Below, piece by piece: positions 54,562-64,000 of a DNA stretch of 64,000 nucleotides; position 1 is the first letter of the stretch, and every line of letters begins with the position of its first letter. Both the position numbers and the translations under genes were made by a program. The notes below the pieces were generated by a model. That model saw only the letters and a list, made by a program, of their open reading frames with translations. It did no database searches and was not told the DNA's origin. This DNA is from Phellopilus nigrolimitatus (lineage: Eukaryota; Basidiomycota; Agaricomycetes; Hymenochaetales; Hymenochaetaceae), in contig JAJOHG010000011.1 of assembly GCA_021029095.1 (NCBI GenBank), positions 310,001-374,000 of the forward strand, read 5' to 3'.

Positions 54562-57035
54562 CTAAAGATCCTCGCTGATCAGTGCTGTATATTTCACATT
54601 CCGAGGAACGATCTGGCACTGAAACGCCTTTGGCTTGCTGTAAAGGTAAACGTGGTGTAAGCGCACGCACACCCACGGCAAACCGCGAGCTCGAAATTAC
54701 CTCGTGACCCCCCAACAGAAGTCGGCATTTGGTATCTTTTCTTGGCCAGAGTCGGGATCGAGCGGAGGCTTGATGTCGAACGCGGCAAGTATGTTGACTA
54801 TCGCCAGCCACACACTTGCGTCAGCGAAGAAGCGCCCGGGGCAAATCCTAGACATCCATATCAATACCCAAATAAATAAAGAAAATGCAAGAAATATGTC
54901 ATATACCTCCGTCCAAAACCAAATACGAGGGAGCTAGGGTCGTCTAATTCTAGGCTGTTCAATCCGCTGGTCGCGTCTACCAGTTTATCACCGTCCCTCT
55001 TAGAAATCTTGTCCAAGAAACGCTTTGGAGAGAATTGTTCGGGGTTTGGGAAGAATTTCTCGTCTCGCATCATTTGCCTTGATGATTTATATTAATTAAA
55101 AATCCTATGTGAAGCGCGTGAAACGGAACAACTCGCCATATGTTCGGAACAATCATCGACCCTGCTGGGATGCACCAGCCTCGGTACACTTCCTCTTTCA
55201 TAGACTGGTGTGGAATACCTTTCAGAGGCAAGTATGATATAAACATCTTCTATCGCTTTCAAAACCGAAGGCATGGGCTTACCAAGGGGAAGTGGGGGGT
55301 TGATTCTAAGGTGTACTCAGTTAGTGCTGATAGCCTTCGCAATGTATCAGAAACGCCTTACCGGAATGCCTCCTTCAGTATGCATTCGACATACGGAAGG
55401 TTCGGGCGGTCGTCATAGGTCGGAAGACGGTCTGCGCCGACTACTCTGTCAATCTCCGCTTGCGCTTTCTTGACGACTTCAGGATGGCGGACCATCATGA
55501 GCATGAAGGTGGTGACCGCTACTTCGGTCTGTCACAATCATGTCAGATGAGGTTAGGTACCCCGATCTAAAAAGCGAAGTAAGGCGTACCGTCTCAACTC
55601 CGGCTTAAACACAACGAAGGATATTCGTCACAAAAACGTCAGAAAACAATTTCTCGTCTGTTAAAATCACGTATATACCTCCGTAAATTATTCCGCCGAC
55701 GTTCTTCATGTTGACCTCATGAGCGGGGTCCTCGACCTGCCTGCTCTCGTATTTGTCCAGCATGTCGCTTATCAAGGACGGCCAGAAGTTAGTTCCACGA
55801 GCCTAGGCATCGCGATCAATTAGAAATCATGGCGGTGCATGGATAGGAAGCCACACTCGCTCTGCGCTCCTTCAGGTTCTCATAAGGCATGTCCACCATG
55901 TCTGCGTTGGCCTGGCGTGTCCGGGCGACCCGCTTCTGGAACCCCGCGCCGGGGAACCACGACGGTGCATATCGCACTAAAGAGCGTTATTTCAGTCTGT
56001 TATAAAAGTAAGAAGTAGAAATTTAAGAAAAACATACGGATTGGGATAAAATCCACTAGCGACGCGCCCGGTGCACCGCCCTCGGTCGCCAGCGAGGACG
56101 CTTCCACCGCGATCATGGCGTACGCGTCGTTATCAGACTCGACTTTGTGGCCATACGTCGCCATCATGAGAGTCCCCGTGCTCATCCTGCGCAGCTGACG
56201 TGAGCAGAGGACGCTTGATTTCACTATTGACATATGGATTGTATGCTCACCGGTTCACGTGCTTGATAAACTCCCCCGGGCTGGCGAGTAGGTTCCTGAG
56301 GAGGATGCGGACTTGCTCGACCTGGAGCGCGCGGTACGACGCGACCGCCTGCGAGTTCAGGTGCTGCTGCATCAGGCGCCGCTGCGCCCGGAACTGGTCA
56401 CCGTACGTCAGGAAGGGCATCATGTTCTTCAGCCCGTACCTGTAAAGAAGGCGACTTTGTTAGCGGATGGTAGCCACACGGGGGAGAGTGAGGAGAAGGG
56501 GTTCTTTTTTTTTTCTTTTTTCTGGATGGCAACGGAGTGGTTAAATTTTATCAGGACAAGGACGTACAGCTCTCCGTGCAGAACCGTGCGCGGCCTGTCT
56601 GAGAAGTTCGCGCTCTGCTTGTCCATGAGGTCGCGCGCGGCTTCGGCAGAGTTGAGGATGATCGCTGGGCGGCCGACGACGGAGGTATAGATGACGTCGC
56701 CTGGTAGTACGCGGAAGTCGAGCCCGGAAAGAAAGTGATGCATGAGAGGACCTTCTGCGTTATACTCCACACGGCAAAAAACAAAATTACGACGAACCGA
56801 GCTGCTTGCCCCACGCCGCGAACGTCTTGTGGTGGAATTCCGTCGGCATGATGCGCAAATGTCCTAAGATGGGGTCCGATGGCGGGCTGGGCGGAGGCCG
56901 GGGTCGAGCGGATTTCTGACGCCTGAGGACAGTGAACGCCAGGGTGCCCAAGGCGAGGGCTATGAAGCACAAGCCATAGGGCTGATCCAGATAGAACTCG
57001 AGGACAGGAAAGTGAGCCAGAGGGTAGTGCAGCAT
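54562..57035 (-). CDS. Cytochrome P450 monooxygenase, gene 6
   Basis: P450 related to gene 5. Start ATG at 57,035: anchor [17 protein letters not shown], hinge [18 protein letters not shown], then [21 protein letters not shown]-helix [40 protein letters not shown]-helix AGVET, ExxR before INPPLPL, SPKRF (PxRF) and [13 protein letters not shown] with the haem Cys. The haem-loop intron uses a GT donor. The last exon encodes [17 protein letters not shown] and ends ISEDL. No frame break seen. TATAAG lies at 57,116-57,121, about 80 bp upstream. Substrate unknown. Confidence 0.87.
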
Positions 57036-57115
57036 TTTCTCCTGTGCCTTCGAATTGAAGCTCGGTATTGAACGGATGTCTGTATGGTGTCCCTTTGTTC
57101 GACCCCATGTCAGCT

Positions 57116-57121
57116 CTTATA
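57116..57121 (-). promoter_or_regulatory. TATA box of P450 gene 6
   Basis: TATAAG on the minus strand about 80 bp upstream of the start codon. Confidence 0.45.
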
Positions 57122-57129
57122 GCCCCTCG

Positions 57130-58069
57130 AGCAACCGGTACTCAATAGTCGCTTTTCACAATAATTTCCGCGCAGGAGGAGAGCATTGGAAATTCAAGCC
57201 GGTTATGTACGATAAGCACGGAATACTCCTCTGACTTGACGAGGTCGCACCTCGAGTATAAGACAAAAATTTGATAAGCACGAGATCTGAGACACTCAGC
57301 ATCAGCGACGCACATTCAGCCACAGATAGCATTGCGCCACAATTTGAACCAAATTGTTCCATGTTTAGTATAGGAGCCCGTTTGAGACCTTGTCTTGAGA
57401 CGCATCCAGGTATACCAAGTCTGAGTCAGGTTTGAATGGCACCTAATTTTGTAAGACGTGCCTGGAAGCTTTGCAACGAGGTGGCCGAGAAATTCAGAAT
57501 TGATACGCCACGGCCACACGCAACAGTCAGTGGCAAACTTGCGAAACGAGATACGGCACCAAATATGAGATTAGGCTGTATGGCACAAAGTCTTGTAAGT
57601 CATGAAGAAGGTACTTCACAGCCTGAGGAGTTCCATCAATGAGATTTGAGACACGCGCGGGCTAAATTATCAAATTGCTGCCAACAGCAAGGATCAGGTT
57701 CGTACGCAAATCACACCCGAGTACCAGCTAGCTCCCACAAAGTTCCCCAGGTAGACTTTCGATAATGGCCAGGAAACCAGAGTGATACAGTGAGTAAACT
57801 TCAATGGAGAAATTTTTTTAAAGGCAGCCATTAGGACGAGTGGCACACAGTGATTTTCGTGGTTCGAGGGAAGTAAACCACAGCTGCTGCAATCTCAGCT
57901 GCACGCCTGCGGACAAGTCGACGCTTGTAGTCCAACTTGCAAAGTCGAATCAGTGGTTGCACAGGGGCGAACTAGCTGTAGGTACTTTGAGAAATGCCTC
58001 ATGAACTGCGTCATCAATTTGGAGGCACATACACTGACTCGGTCAGCGCCAGCAACACCATAACTCGCA
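57130..58069. other. Intergenic, nothing recognised
   Basis: Spacer between the P450 gene 6 promoter and the 3' end of the METTL16-like gene. Frames here have no family features. Confidence 0.5.
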
Positions 58070-60077
58070 TCATGCATCTCTAGATTCCAGCAGTGCACCT
58101 ACTTTCCGGCAGACGTATCCCCAGAAGCCATCGAACAGAGCGCGCTCCCGCCCACGCCGCCATGTGCACTCGAGCGCCCAGCGCGGCGCCGCTCCGAGAT
58201 CCCCCTTCTTCCCGTTACGCACAGAAGCGCCTGAGGAATGCTGGCGGACGGCGCGGATGTCGACCATCATGATTGTGGCTACGGGCAGGGGCGTCGCTGA
58301 AGCCTCAGGCCGGTGACCCGGGTTGGTAAGGCTGGTGGGATCAGAGTCGACAGCCATTGCATGCTCGCTCGGATCAGCGGTTGAGCTCGAACTCGCACTT
58401 GCGTCTGTATCCGGCCTGTCCCGTCGTCTGCGCGCCGCTCGCGACCAGGTGTTACTAGCCGCCGACACGCGAAGGCTTGATCCCTCGGAGTCACTGGCAG
58501 GCCTATCTAAGTTGTCCATATCTCGCGCGTCTATGTGTTCGACGATGACGCCTTCAAGCACCCCGATTACCTGAAGGACGAGCTGGTGGAGGGTATGGAG
58601 GTCTAAGGGCTGTGCGGAAGGGAGCGGCTGGCGGAGTGTGTTGGGTGGTGGGAAGAGAGCATGGTGCGTAGAAGGGAGAGCGCGCGAGAGGGACTGTACA
58701 GTATGGTGAGTAAGAGGAGTGAAAGCTGTAGGGGGAGAGATGGCCGTACATCTGGCACCCGCGTATCCGTGAAGGACCATGCGACGACCCAGCGGCGCGT
58801 CTGACCCTGGACGAGCTCCGCGAGAGCGTAGTTGTCGACTTTGTGTGCGCGTAGCGCAGCGACGATCGCGATCACGGAGGCTAGCTTGCCAAGCATCGAG
58901 GTGAACCACCTGCCCAGGTTTCGCGTCAGTATGTAGATACTTCACGCGGAATTGTGGGGAATGTTTGAGAGAGGAAGCGCACAAACAACGTTCCCCTATC
59001 GTGCCCTCGAGGCTCTCCGTAACCATGCGCTGCACAAAGGCCTCCTCGCCGCCAGGAGTGATCATTTCCACCTCGGCGCCCGTACACACTGCGCTAGGCT
59101 CGAGCGCCTTGCTTTCGGCGCTGCGCGCTACCTCCGTCGCACTTCCGTAGAACGGGGGGTTGCACATTGTGAACGCGAATCTATGTCAGAATTTCAGAAT
59201 ATTGTTTCTTGCTCGAGATATTGTTTATAGGAAAATGAAGATACCTTCTGTCCGGTTCGGAGAACAAGGGAGCCAGTAATGGATTAGAAGGCGCGGTTTT
59301 GAGGACGCGGATGCGCGTTCCTAAGTTGTTTGCTTCAACATTTTGGAAGGCAGAGGCATAGGATGCTGAATCAATTTCTTCGCGTATGTCAGAAACACCA
59401 GTAATCAGTAAAGAATAAATGGAAAATATTACCTGTTCCGAGGAAGTGCCATGACGCATCGAGGCGGCATCCAAGAAGTGGATATATTGCCGAAGCACCA
59501 GTTCCACTAAATAAGTTATGCATTGAAGATAAATTCTGCCTGTCGATGAAATATCTTACATGTCTAGTCCAATCACTTCCCTACTGCGAGGTAGGGAACG
59601 GAAGGTTTCTTCCAAAAGATCTTGGACCCATAAAAGATAATTGAGCCTAGTCTTTTATAAGTCTTGTTCTGAAGTAGTGATCGCCTAACAAACCTATTGG
59701 GTACCTAAAATGATTCAATTACTCGTAGGCTATTCGAGATAAAACTGAACGTACAGGTGGACATAGTCTTCCTTTCGGTAGATTCAGGGTAAGCCCAAAG
59801 TCTCGCGCGAGCAAAGCCTCAGTCAGACGTCTAAACTGAGCGAATTCTTGGTGAGTTGCGATGATAAACAAATATGACGTGCGTACTTCTGCGCGTCGGG
59901 TTCTTTAAAGTCGATGGTCACCGCCTCTTTGGCAGTTTTTTTGAGACTGGAAAGGCGAGTCAAAAAGCTTTCTTTTTCTGAGTTTAATGGGGAGGCGTAC
60001 AAAGGTTTAAGAGGCGCGTACGACTCAGCGAGAGACTCGAAATCAATTTGCGTCTTGTATGGATTTCGCGCATGCAT
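58070..60077 (-). CDS. METTL16: METTL16-like RNA N6-adenosine methyltransferase
   Basis: Multi-exon gene from ATG at 60,077. The N-terminus begins MHARNPYKTQIDFESLAESY, followed by EFAQFRRLTEALLARDFGLT and a nucleotide-binding core: EVIGLDM, then GTGASAIYPLLGCRLDASWH (SAM site), SYASAFQNVEANNLGTRIRV, the catalytic MCNPPF, GGEEAFVQRMVTESL, YFTSMLGKLASVIAIVAAL, and QGQTRRWVVAWSFTDTRVPD. An intron (donor near 58,770, acceptor CGCACAG near 58,613) leads to a C-terminal region LDLHTLHQLVLQVIGVLEGV and ERALFDGFWGYVCRKVG. METTL16 methylates U6 snRNA and some hairpins; this domain set fits that role. Divergent from Mn-SOD. Confidence 0.85.
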
Positions 60078-60281
60078 TGTTGACTCCGGGACCACGGACT
60101 CGGAGGCCGGAGGGAGTCGGAGTCGCGTAAGAAATCGCGTAAGTCGCGTTGGTCACATGACGAGCTGTGACGTCGAGCTCATCTCATCAGTGAGCGCATT
60201 GCGACTTGCAAGCCTTCAAAAGTCCCACCGTTCTCTCCATCCTTTTCTTCTCCATTTACCACCACCATATTCATATCCACC
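60078..60281. promoter_or_regulatory. Bidirectional promoter, METTL16-like / Mn-SOD
   Basis: 204 bp between divergent start codons. It contains GGTCACATGACGAGCTGTGA followed at once by TGACGTCGAGC (about 60,167), a CRE/ATF half-palindrome extended to TGACGTC, and a pyrimidine-rich tract before the SOD start (CTCTCCATCCTTTTCTTCTC). No TATA on either side. Confidence 0.6.
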
Positions 60282-61199
60282 ATGTTCGCCCGTCTCCCAC
60301 TCGCTGTCGCCCGCTCGTCCTCCGCCCGCCTGTTCGCCGCAGGCGCCGGCGTCCAGATGTCGCGCAACGTGCACTCGCTCCCGTCGCTCCCGTACGCGTA
60401 CGACGCGCTCGAGCCACATATCTCCCAGGAGATCATGACTCTCCACCACAAAAAGCACCACCAGACGTATGTCACTGGGCTCAACGCCGCCGAGGAGGCC
60501 TACGCCAAGTCCGACGACACGAAGGACAAGATCGCCCTCCAGAGTGCACTCAAGTTCAACGGCGGTGGTGAGTCCGACTCCGTTTGTCGAGAGCCATCCA
60601 TCTGAGCGTCCTCCTATCACAGGCCACATCAACCATTCGCTCTTCTGGAAGAATCTCGCGCCTGCGTCCGAGGGCGGCGGACAACTCGCCGACGGCCCGC
60701 TCAAGCAGGCGCTCGAGCGTGATTTCGGCTCCGTCGAGAATTTCAAGAAGGAGTTGAATACCAAGACTGCCGCGGTCCAAGGAAGCGGCTGGGGCTGGCT
60801 CGGATACAACAAGGGGAACGGCAAGCTTGAAGTCGTCACGACGCAGAACCAGGACCCATTGTTGTGTGCGTGTTATCACTTTCTGTCTTGGCCTACTTAG
60901 ATGGACTTATTTTATCTCAATATACATAGCCCATGTCCCTGTCATTGGTATTGACATTTGGGAGCACGTGCGTGCCCTTCAAACTTGTTGTTACTTTTCA
61001 AGCTAATAATGTTTCACTTTTCTAGGCCTTTTACCTCCAGTACAAGAACGTGAAACCCGACGTAAGTTACTATGTTTTCGCCTTTCTTCTAAGCTCCGGT
61101 CAATACCATCTTACGCGTCTTTTATAGTATCTCAATGCAATCTGGAACGTTGTCAACTTTAAAGAGGCGGAGCAGCGCTTCATCAAGGCGTCGAAGTAG
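60282..61199 (+). CDS. SOD2: Mitochondrial manganese superoxide dismutase
   Basis: Converts superoxide to hydrogen peroxide and oxygen in the mitochondrial matrix. The N-terminus [20 protein letters not shown] is a typical mitochondrial presequence. The mature part starts near [20 protein letters not shown]. Metal ligands: His46 (PHIS), His in NHSLFW, Asp and His in IDIWEH. Other signatures: [10 protein letters not shown] and [10 protein letters not shown]. Five exons; the intron after DPLL uses a donor GTGCGT so that the next exon gives [13 protein letters not shown]. The last exons encode [20 protein letters not shown] and end at TAG. No damage seen. Confidence 0.95.
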
Positions 61200-63285
61200 G
61201 AAGTAGGCGGTTGATTCGGAAAGAGAAATTCGACTCCTGCAGAACTTACAAACATCACTGTTTCCCATGTACGCAATTAATCGGACTTGCATTTCCTTTT
61301 TCTTTCTATCCCAATAAAGTGTGCTCATGATATGGTGAAGAGTGGGTCAGCAATTACTTGTAAGATTTGGAGAATAAGACAGAACTTGGAGATAGTTCTT
61401 ATCTTTTTTGTACTATTCATAGCTGATTCAAAGCTCAGGGAAAGGCGACATCTTTTGAGCAGACTGCAATAACAAGAGTTCGGAGAGATGATAAGGTCGC
61501 GAAGGAAAGCACGACAAGCGTAATTCGGAACTGACAGTCCACCACCGCACAAACAGACCGAAGAACTTGTATGTGGGAGCCATAACTGAAATCCCAATAT
61601 GATTAATCTGCGATGCTCAGCTCATTCCGAAGACATCTTCAATAAGCTCAGCTGGTACTTTGAACTTGAATCAAGACGGCTCGGATAAACTTTATGCTCA
61701 GGAGTCCTGCCCAGCTTCAGTGATGCCTACTTCGAAGCTTGCTCTATCAATCTCCGAGAGCATCTCAGAGCTCCTTTTTATGGTGAGGCGGAACAAGACC
61801 GACGATTGATAGATGTCGTGTCCTCAAAGTTCGGGTCAGATCACGGTCGATGCGAATCAGTGCTAGGTTAGGTCGAGATTCAACTTCACGGACAGAATCC
61901 TGATCCCCTCCGCTCCAAACCAGGGTCGACTCAGACCTAGCCCCCAACAAAGAAAGCCACAGACAGAGCAGAGAGGTACCTACGATTTCTCCTTAGTCTT
62001 CTAAGCCAAGTCTCGAATAGCGAAGGACAGACATACTGTCGAGCTCTATGTCTATATACAAGTGCTAAGTCCTTTAATCAAAGACAGAGCCGATTTTTGT
62101 ACAATGCAGATGTTATATAGGATGGGGAAGGATCAAATGCTTTTGGAGATAAATTATTAGAGGAAGACCCCGACCGGACCTTCTGGGCGTGCATCAGATC
62201 GAAGGTAGTCAAACCTGAGCCAGGTCGGCACCAGTCCGGGCGAAATATTATCTGTCCTGACCTTTGAGAGCACTAAATAGGTAACTAGTGTTTTGCATCC
62301 CGATCCGTGTTGTTGACGATTGTGGACGCGACTCAATTGATCGTTATCTGTTCGCCGAGATGCCGAAGACAATTGCTGAGAACAAGCACCGGTGTCGCGG
62401 CCGCTCTTGTTCGATTTTCGTCTCCGCGGCACTGGAAAAGACAACGGGAAAGCGTTTGATTTCATCATTCAACCCGTAGTAAGCGCGCGAGGGACTCCCG
62501 AGTGCGCATACATGCTGAATACACTACAAAGACTATTCGAACTCCGATTACCTCAAACACAGTCAAATGAAACTCGCCACATCAAGCTCACATAAGCCAT
62601 ATATTTCAACAGCTCTTGTCTCTTGTGAGTGTTGCTCAATATCCGCGATACACCGACTAGAAGTCAACTTCTCGACAGCTTTAAACAGCCGTAGGCGGGT
62701 TCAAGCAATCACTTGATGTTTGGCGTCTCCGAGTCGTCATCAGCGTCACGCGAACTTGAAGCTTTCAGTTTCATTTTGTCTGATACGACGCTTAGTTTCG
62801 GAGTACATTGTTCACCTTCTTTCTGCCCTGCTTTTGCTGCGGAAATGGCTTATTTCAGTACTAGTCGGCGACCTCAAAGGAAAAGTACGTCGGCCTGCGA
62901 AATTCGGACGTGGTTGCAAACAATAAGAAGCGTACTTCAAAGGGGTGGTCCGAGCAAAGCCCTTCTCTGTTTGTTCCTGGGTGCACTGACTTGCCAAATT
63001 CGGCGAAAAGTAGGCCTAAGGACACGTTTTGGTTCTGTGGCTGCAGGGCCCCCTTGGCGCGTGCACACGCTTCATTCTTGTGTGCAACATGTCAGCGGTG
63101 GTCCCGACCTCTTTGACTGCTGCGGCTTAGGCCAGGTGGTGAGGGTGGTGGTGGTGGTGGCTTAGATGCACCGCAGAACGTATATATACCTCCCAAAATC
63201 CCCAGACATGCTTTCACCACAGTTCAGCCCCGCATTGACCAACCGCTTTCTCTTTTGAAAGCAACATCACAGAATCTATATAAAA
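61200..63285. other. Intergenic, no gene recognised
   Basis: About 2.1 kb. The longest open frame (62,713-63,165, plus) ends in a GTGGTG repeat and has no family resemblance; others overlap in all frames. No repeats with clear ends. TATATAAA just upstream of 63,286 may serve the next gene. Confidence 0.45.
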
Positions 63286-63961
63286 ATGGCGGTGCCCTTG
63301 TACGTCGCTACCCATTGCTTACGATGTTTTGTGGCTAAGGACAAGGTTCACGTTTATAGCTTAAAAGTTCCTCAGACGTTCAGGCGCCCCGCCCAGCCTC
63401 CCCGCGGATTTACTCCCCTTCCCCCGATCTCGACGAGATTCGAAAACGGAGACGCTTTTAGGCTTCTGTTTGATAAGAGTAGTGACATTGCTAACCCAGA
63501 CGACCCCGTCGTTGATATGGTCGGCGTTGGGCGTGAAACGATCGTGGGTTTGTTCTCGGTATGTTCCTCTCTGTCCGTTATACCGCTGGCAGCTCCTCAC
63601 ATTTTCCAAGTGGCCTGGATACGAGCTCGGGGGTACTTGCCAGCGCCGCGAGGTGTTTAAACTTTTCACTACAGATGGTACCCCCAAGACCCGGGCGGAC
63701 CTCGCTAGGTGGCTAAGCAACATGATAGTAAGAGTCATAGACGTGAGTTTTTGCGCACTTACAACTACTTATGTAAGGAGGCTGAGCCTGCTTTTCTGTA
63801 AGAGGTGCAAAGATCAGCGCATGGTGGAGGAAAACAGAAAGGAGTGTCGCGTGTTTGAAATCCGAAACGACTTCAAAATGGTAAAAAATACGCGCGTAGG
63901 CAGCATAGTCAACACTGACGATGGTAAATGGCACGCCGAGGTAGAAATGGTTATTGGCTAA
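63286..63961 (+). CDS. Uncharacterised small protein, WPGYE motif
   Basis: ATG at 63,286 lies a few bases after TATATAAAA. Two exons (63,286-63,558; 63,611-63,961) joined by a 52-bp GT-AG intron give about 207 residues. Exon 1 is Pro-rich in the middle (RRPAQPPRGFTPLPPIS). Exon 2 starts WPGYELGGTCQRREVFKLFT and has TRADLARWLSNMIVRVID. A short basic region ends GSIVNTDDGKWHAEVEMVIG. I recall a WPGY...TRAQL arrangement in uncharacterised agaricomycete proteins; no function is known to me. A second small intron in exon 2 cannot be excluded. Confidence 0.55.
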
Positions 63962-64000
63962 GCTTTTCTATGCTTTCATGACCACTTCGCGTCATAATCG

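Noticed and set aside
62713..63165. 150-codon plus frame
   Set aside because: Ends in a GTGGTG simple repeat, composition is not coding-like and overlapping frames are equally long.
1..64000. tRNA, rRNA or spliceosomal RNA genes
   Set aside because: No cloverleaf with A/B-box consensus or rRNA core was recognised by eye. A tRNA scan would be needed to exclude one with certainty.

Overview
The window reads as nuclear DNA of a filamentous basidiomycete, most likely a mushroom-forming Agaricomycete. Evidence: genes split by many 45-70 bp GT-AG introns, a cytochrome P450 tandem array, clustered BTB/POZ genes of the agaricomycete type, a chromodomain Ty3/gypsy element, pogo-type transposons and a METTL16 homologue. 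No species can be named from the sequence alone.

0-29.7 kb is an array built from one ancestral unit: a leftward P450 gene divergent from a rightward Fe(II)/2-oxoglutarate (TauD/TfdA-like) dioxygenase gene. P450 copies lie at 1.6-4.0, 6.7-9.0, 10.6-13.0 and 25.1-27.4 kb, and position 1 falls just upstream of another copy outside the window. Copies 1 and 4 look intact; copies 2 and 3 are broken. Only the last unit keeps a complete dioxygenase (28,280-29,739, seven exons, one of 10 nt). Eroded dioxygenase pieces remain beside the other copies. A decayed PP2A B56 subunit copy lies between P450 copies 1 and 2.

14.1-24.5 kb is a nested transposon: a pogo-like DNA element (27-bp perfect inverted repeats, TA target duplication) carrying a DDE transposase gene that is split by a 695-bp MITE and by a very young 6.5-kb chromovirus with apparently identical 398-bp LTRs.

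30-36 kb holds a small coiled-coil protein gene, a fifth P450 (+) and an intact BTB gene. 36.1-38.0 kb holds three TA-flanked MITE-like elements. At 38.5 kb a duplicate BTB gene begins. It is cut by a 9.4-kb insertion (38,767-48,168) with 11-bp inverted ends, which carries damaged pieces of Hsp70, a BTB protein, a Prp2/DHX16-like helicase and a Pcl-type cyclin. The rest of the BTB gene resumes at 48,169.

49.5-51.2 kb is a complete 1.7-kb copia-type element that encodes only Gag. Then come an intact BTB gene, a small membrane protein gene, a sixth P450 (-), a METTL16-type RNA methyltransferase gene (-) sharing a 204-bp intergenic promoter with mitochondrial Mn superoxide dismutase (+), and a small uncharacterised gene at the right edge.

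The strongest unusual signals: both LTR elements look self-primed (the site next to the 5' LTR is complementary to an LTR segment about 34 nt downstream of TATA); the gypsy element has a -1 slippery heptamer between gag and pol and a CRE-like array in its LTR; and the 9.4-kb element carries several host gene fragments.
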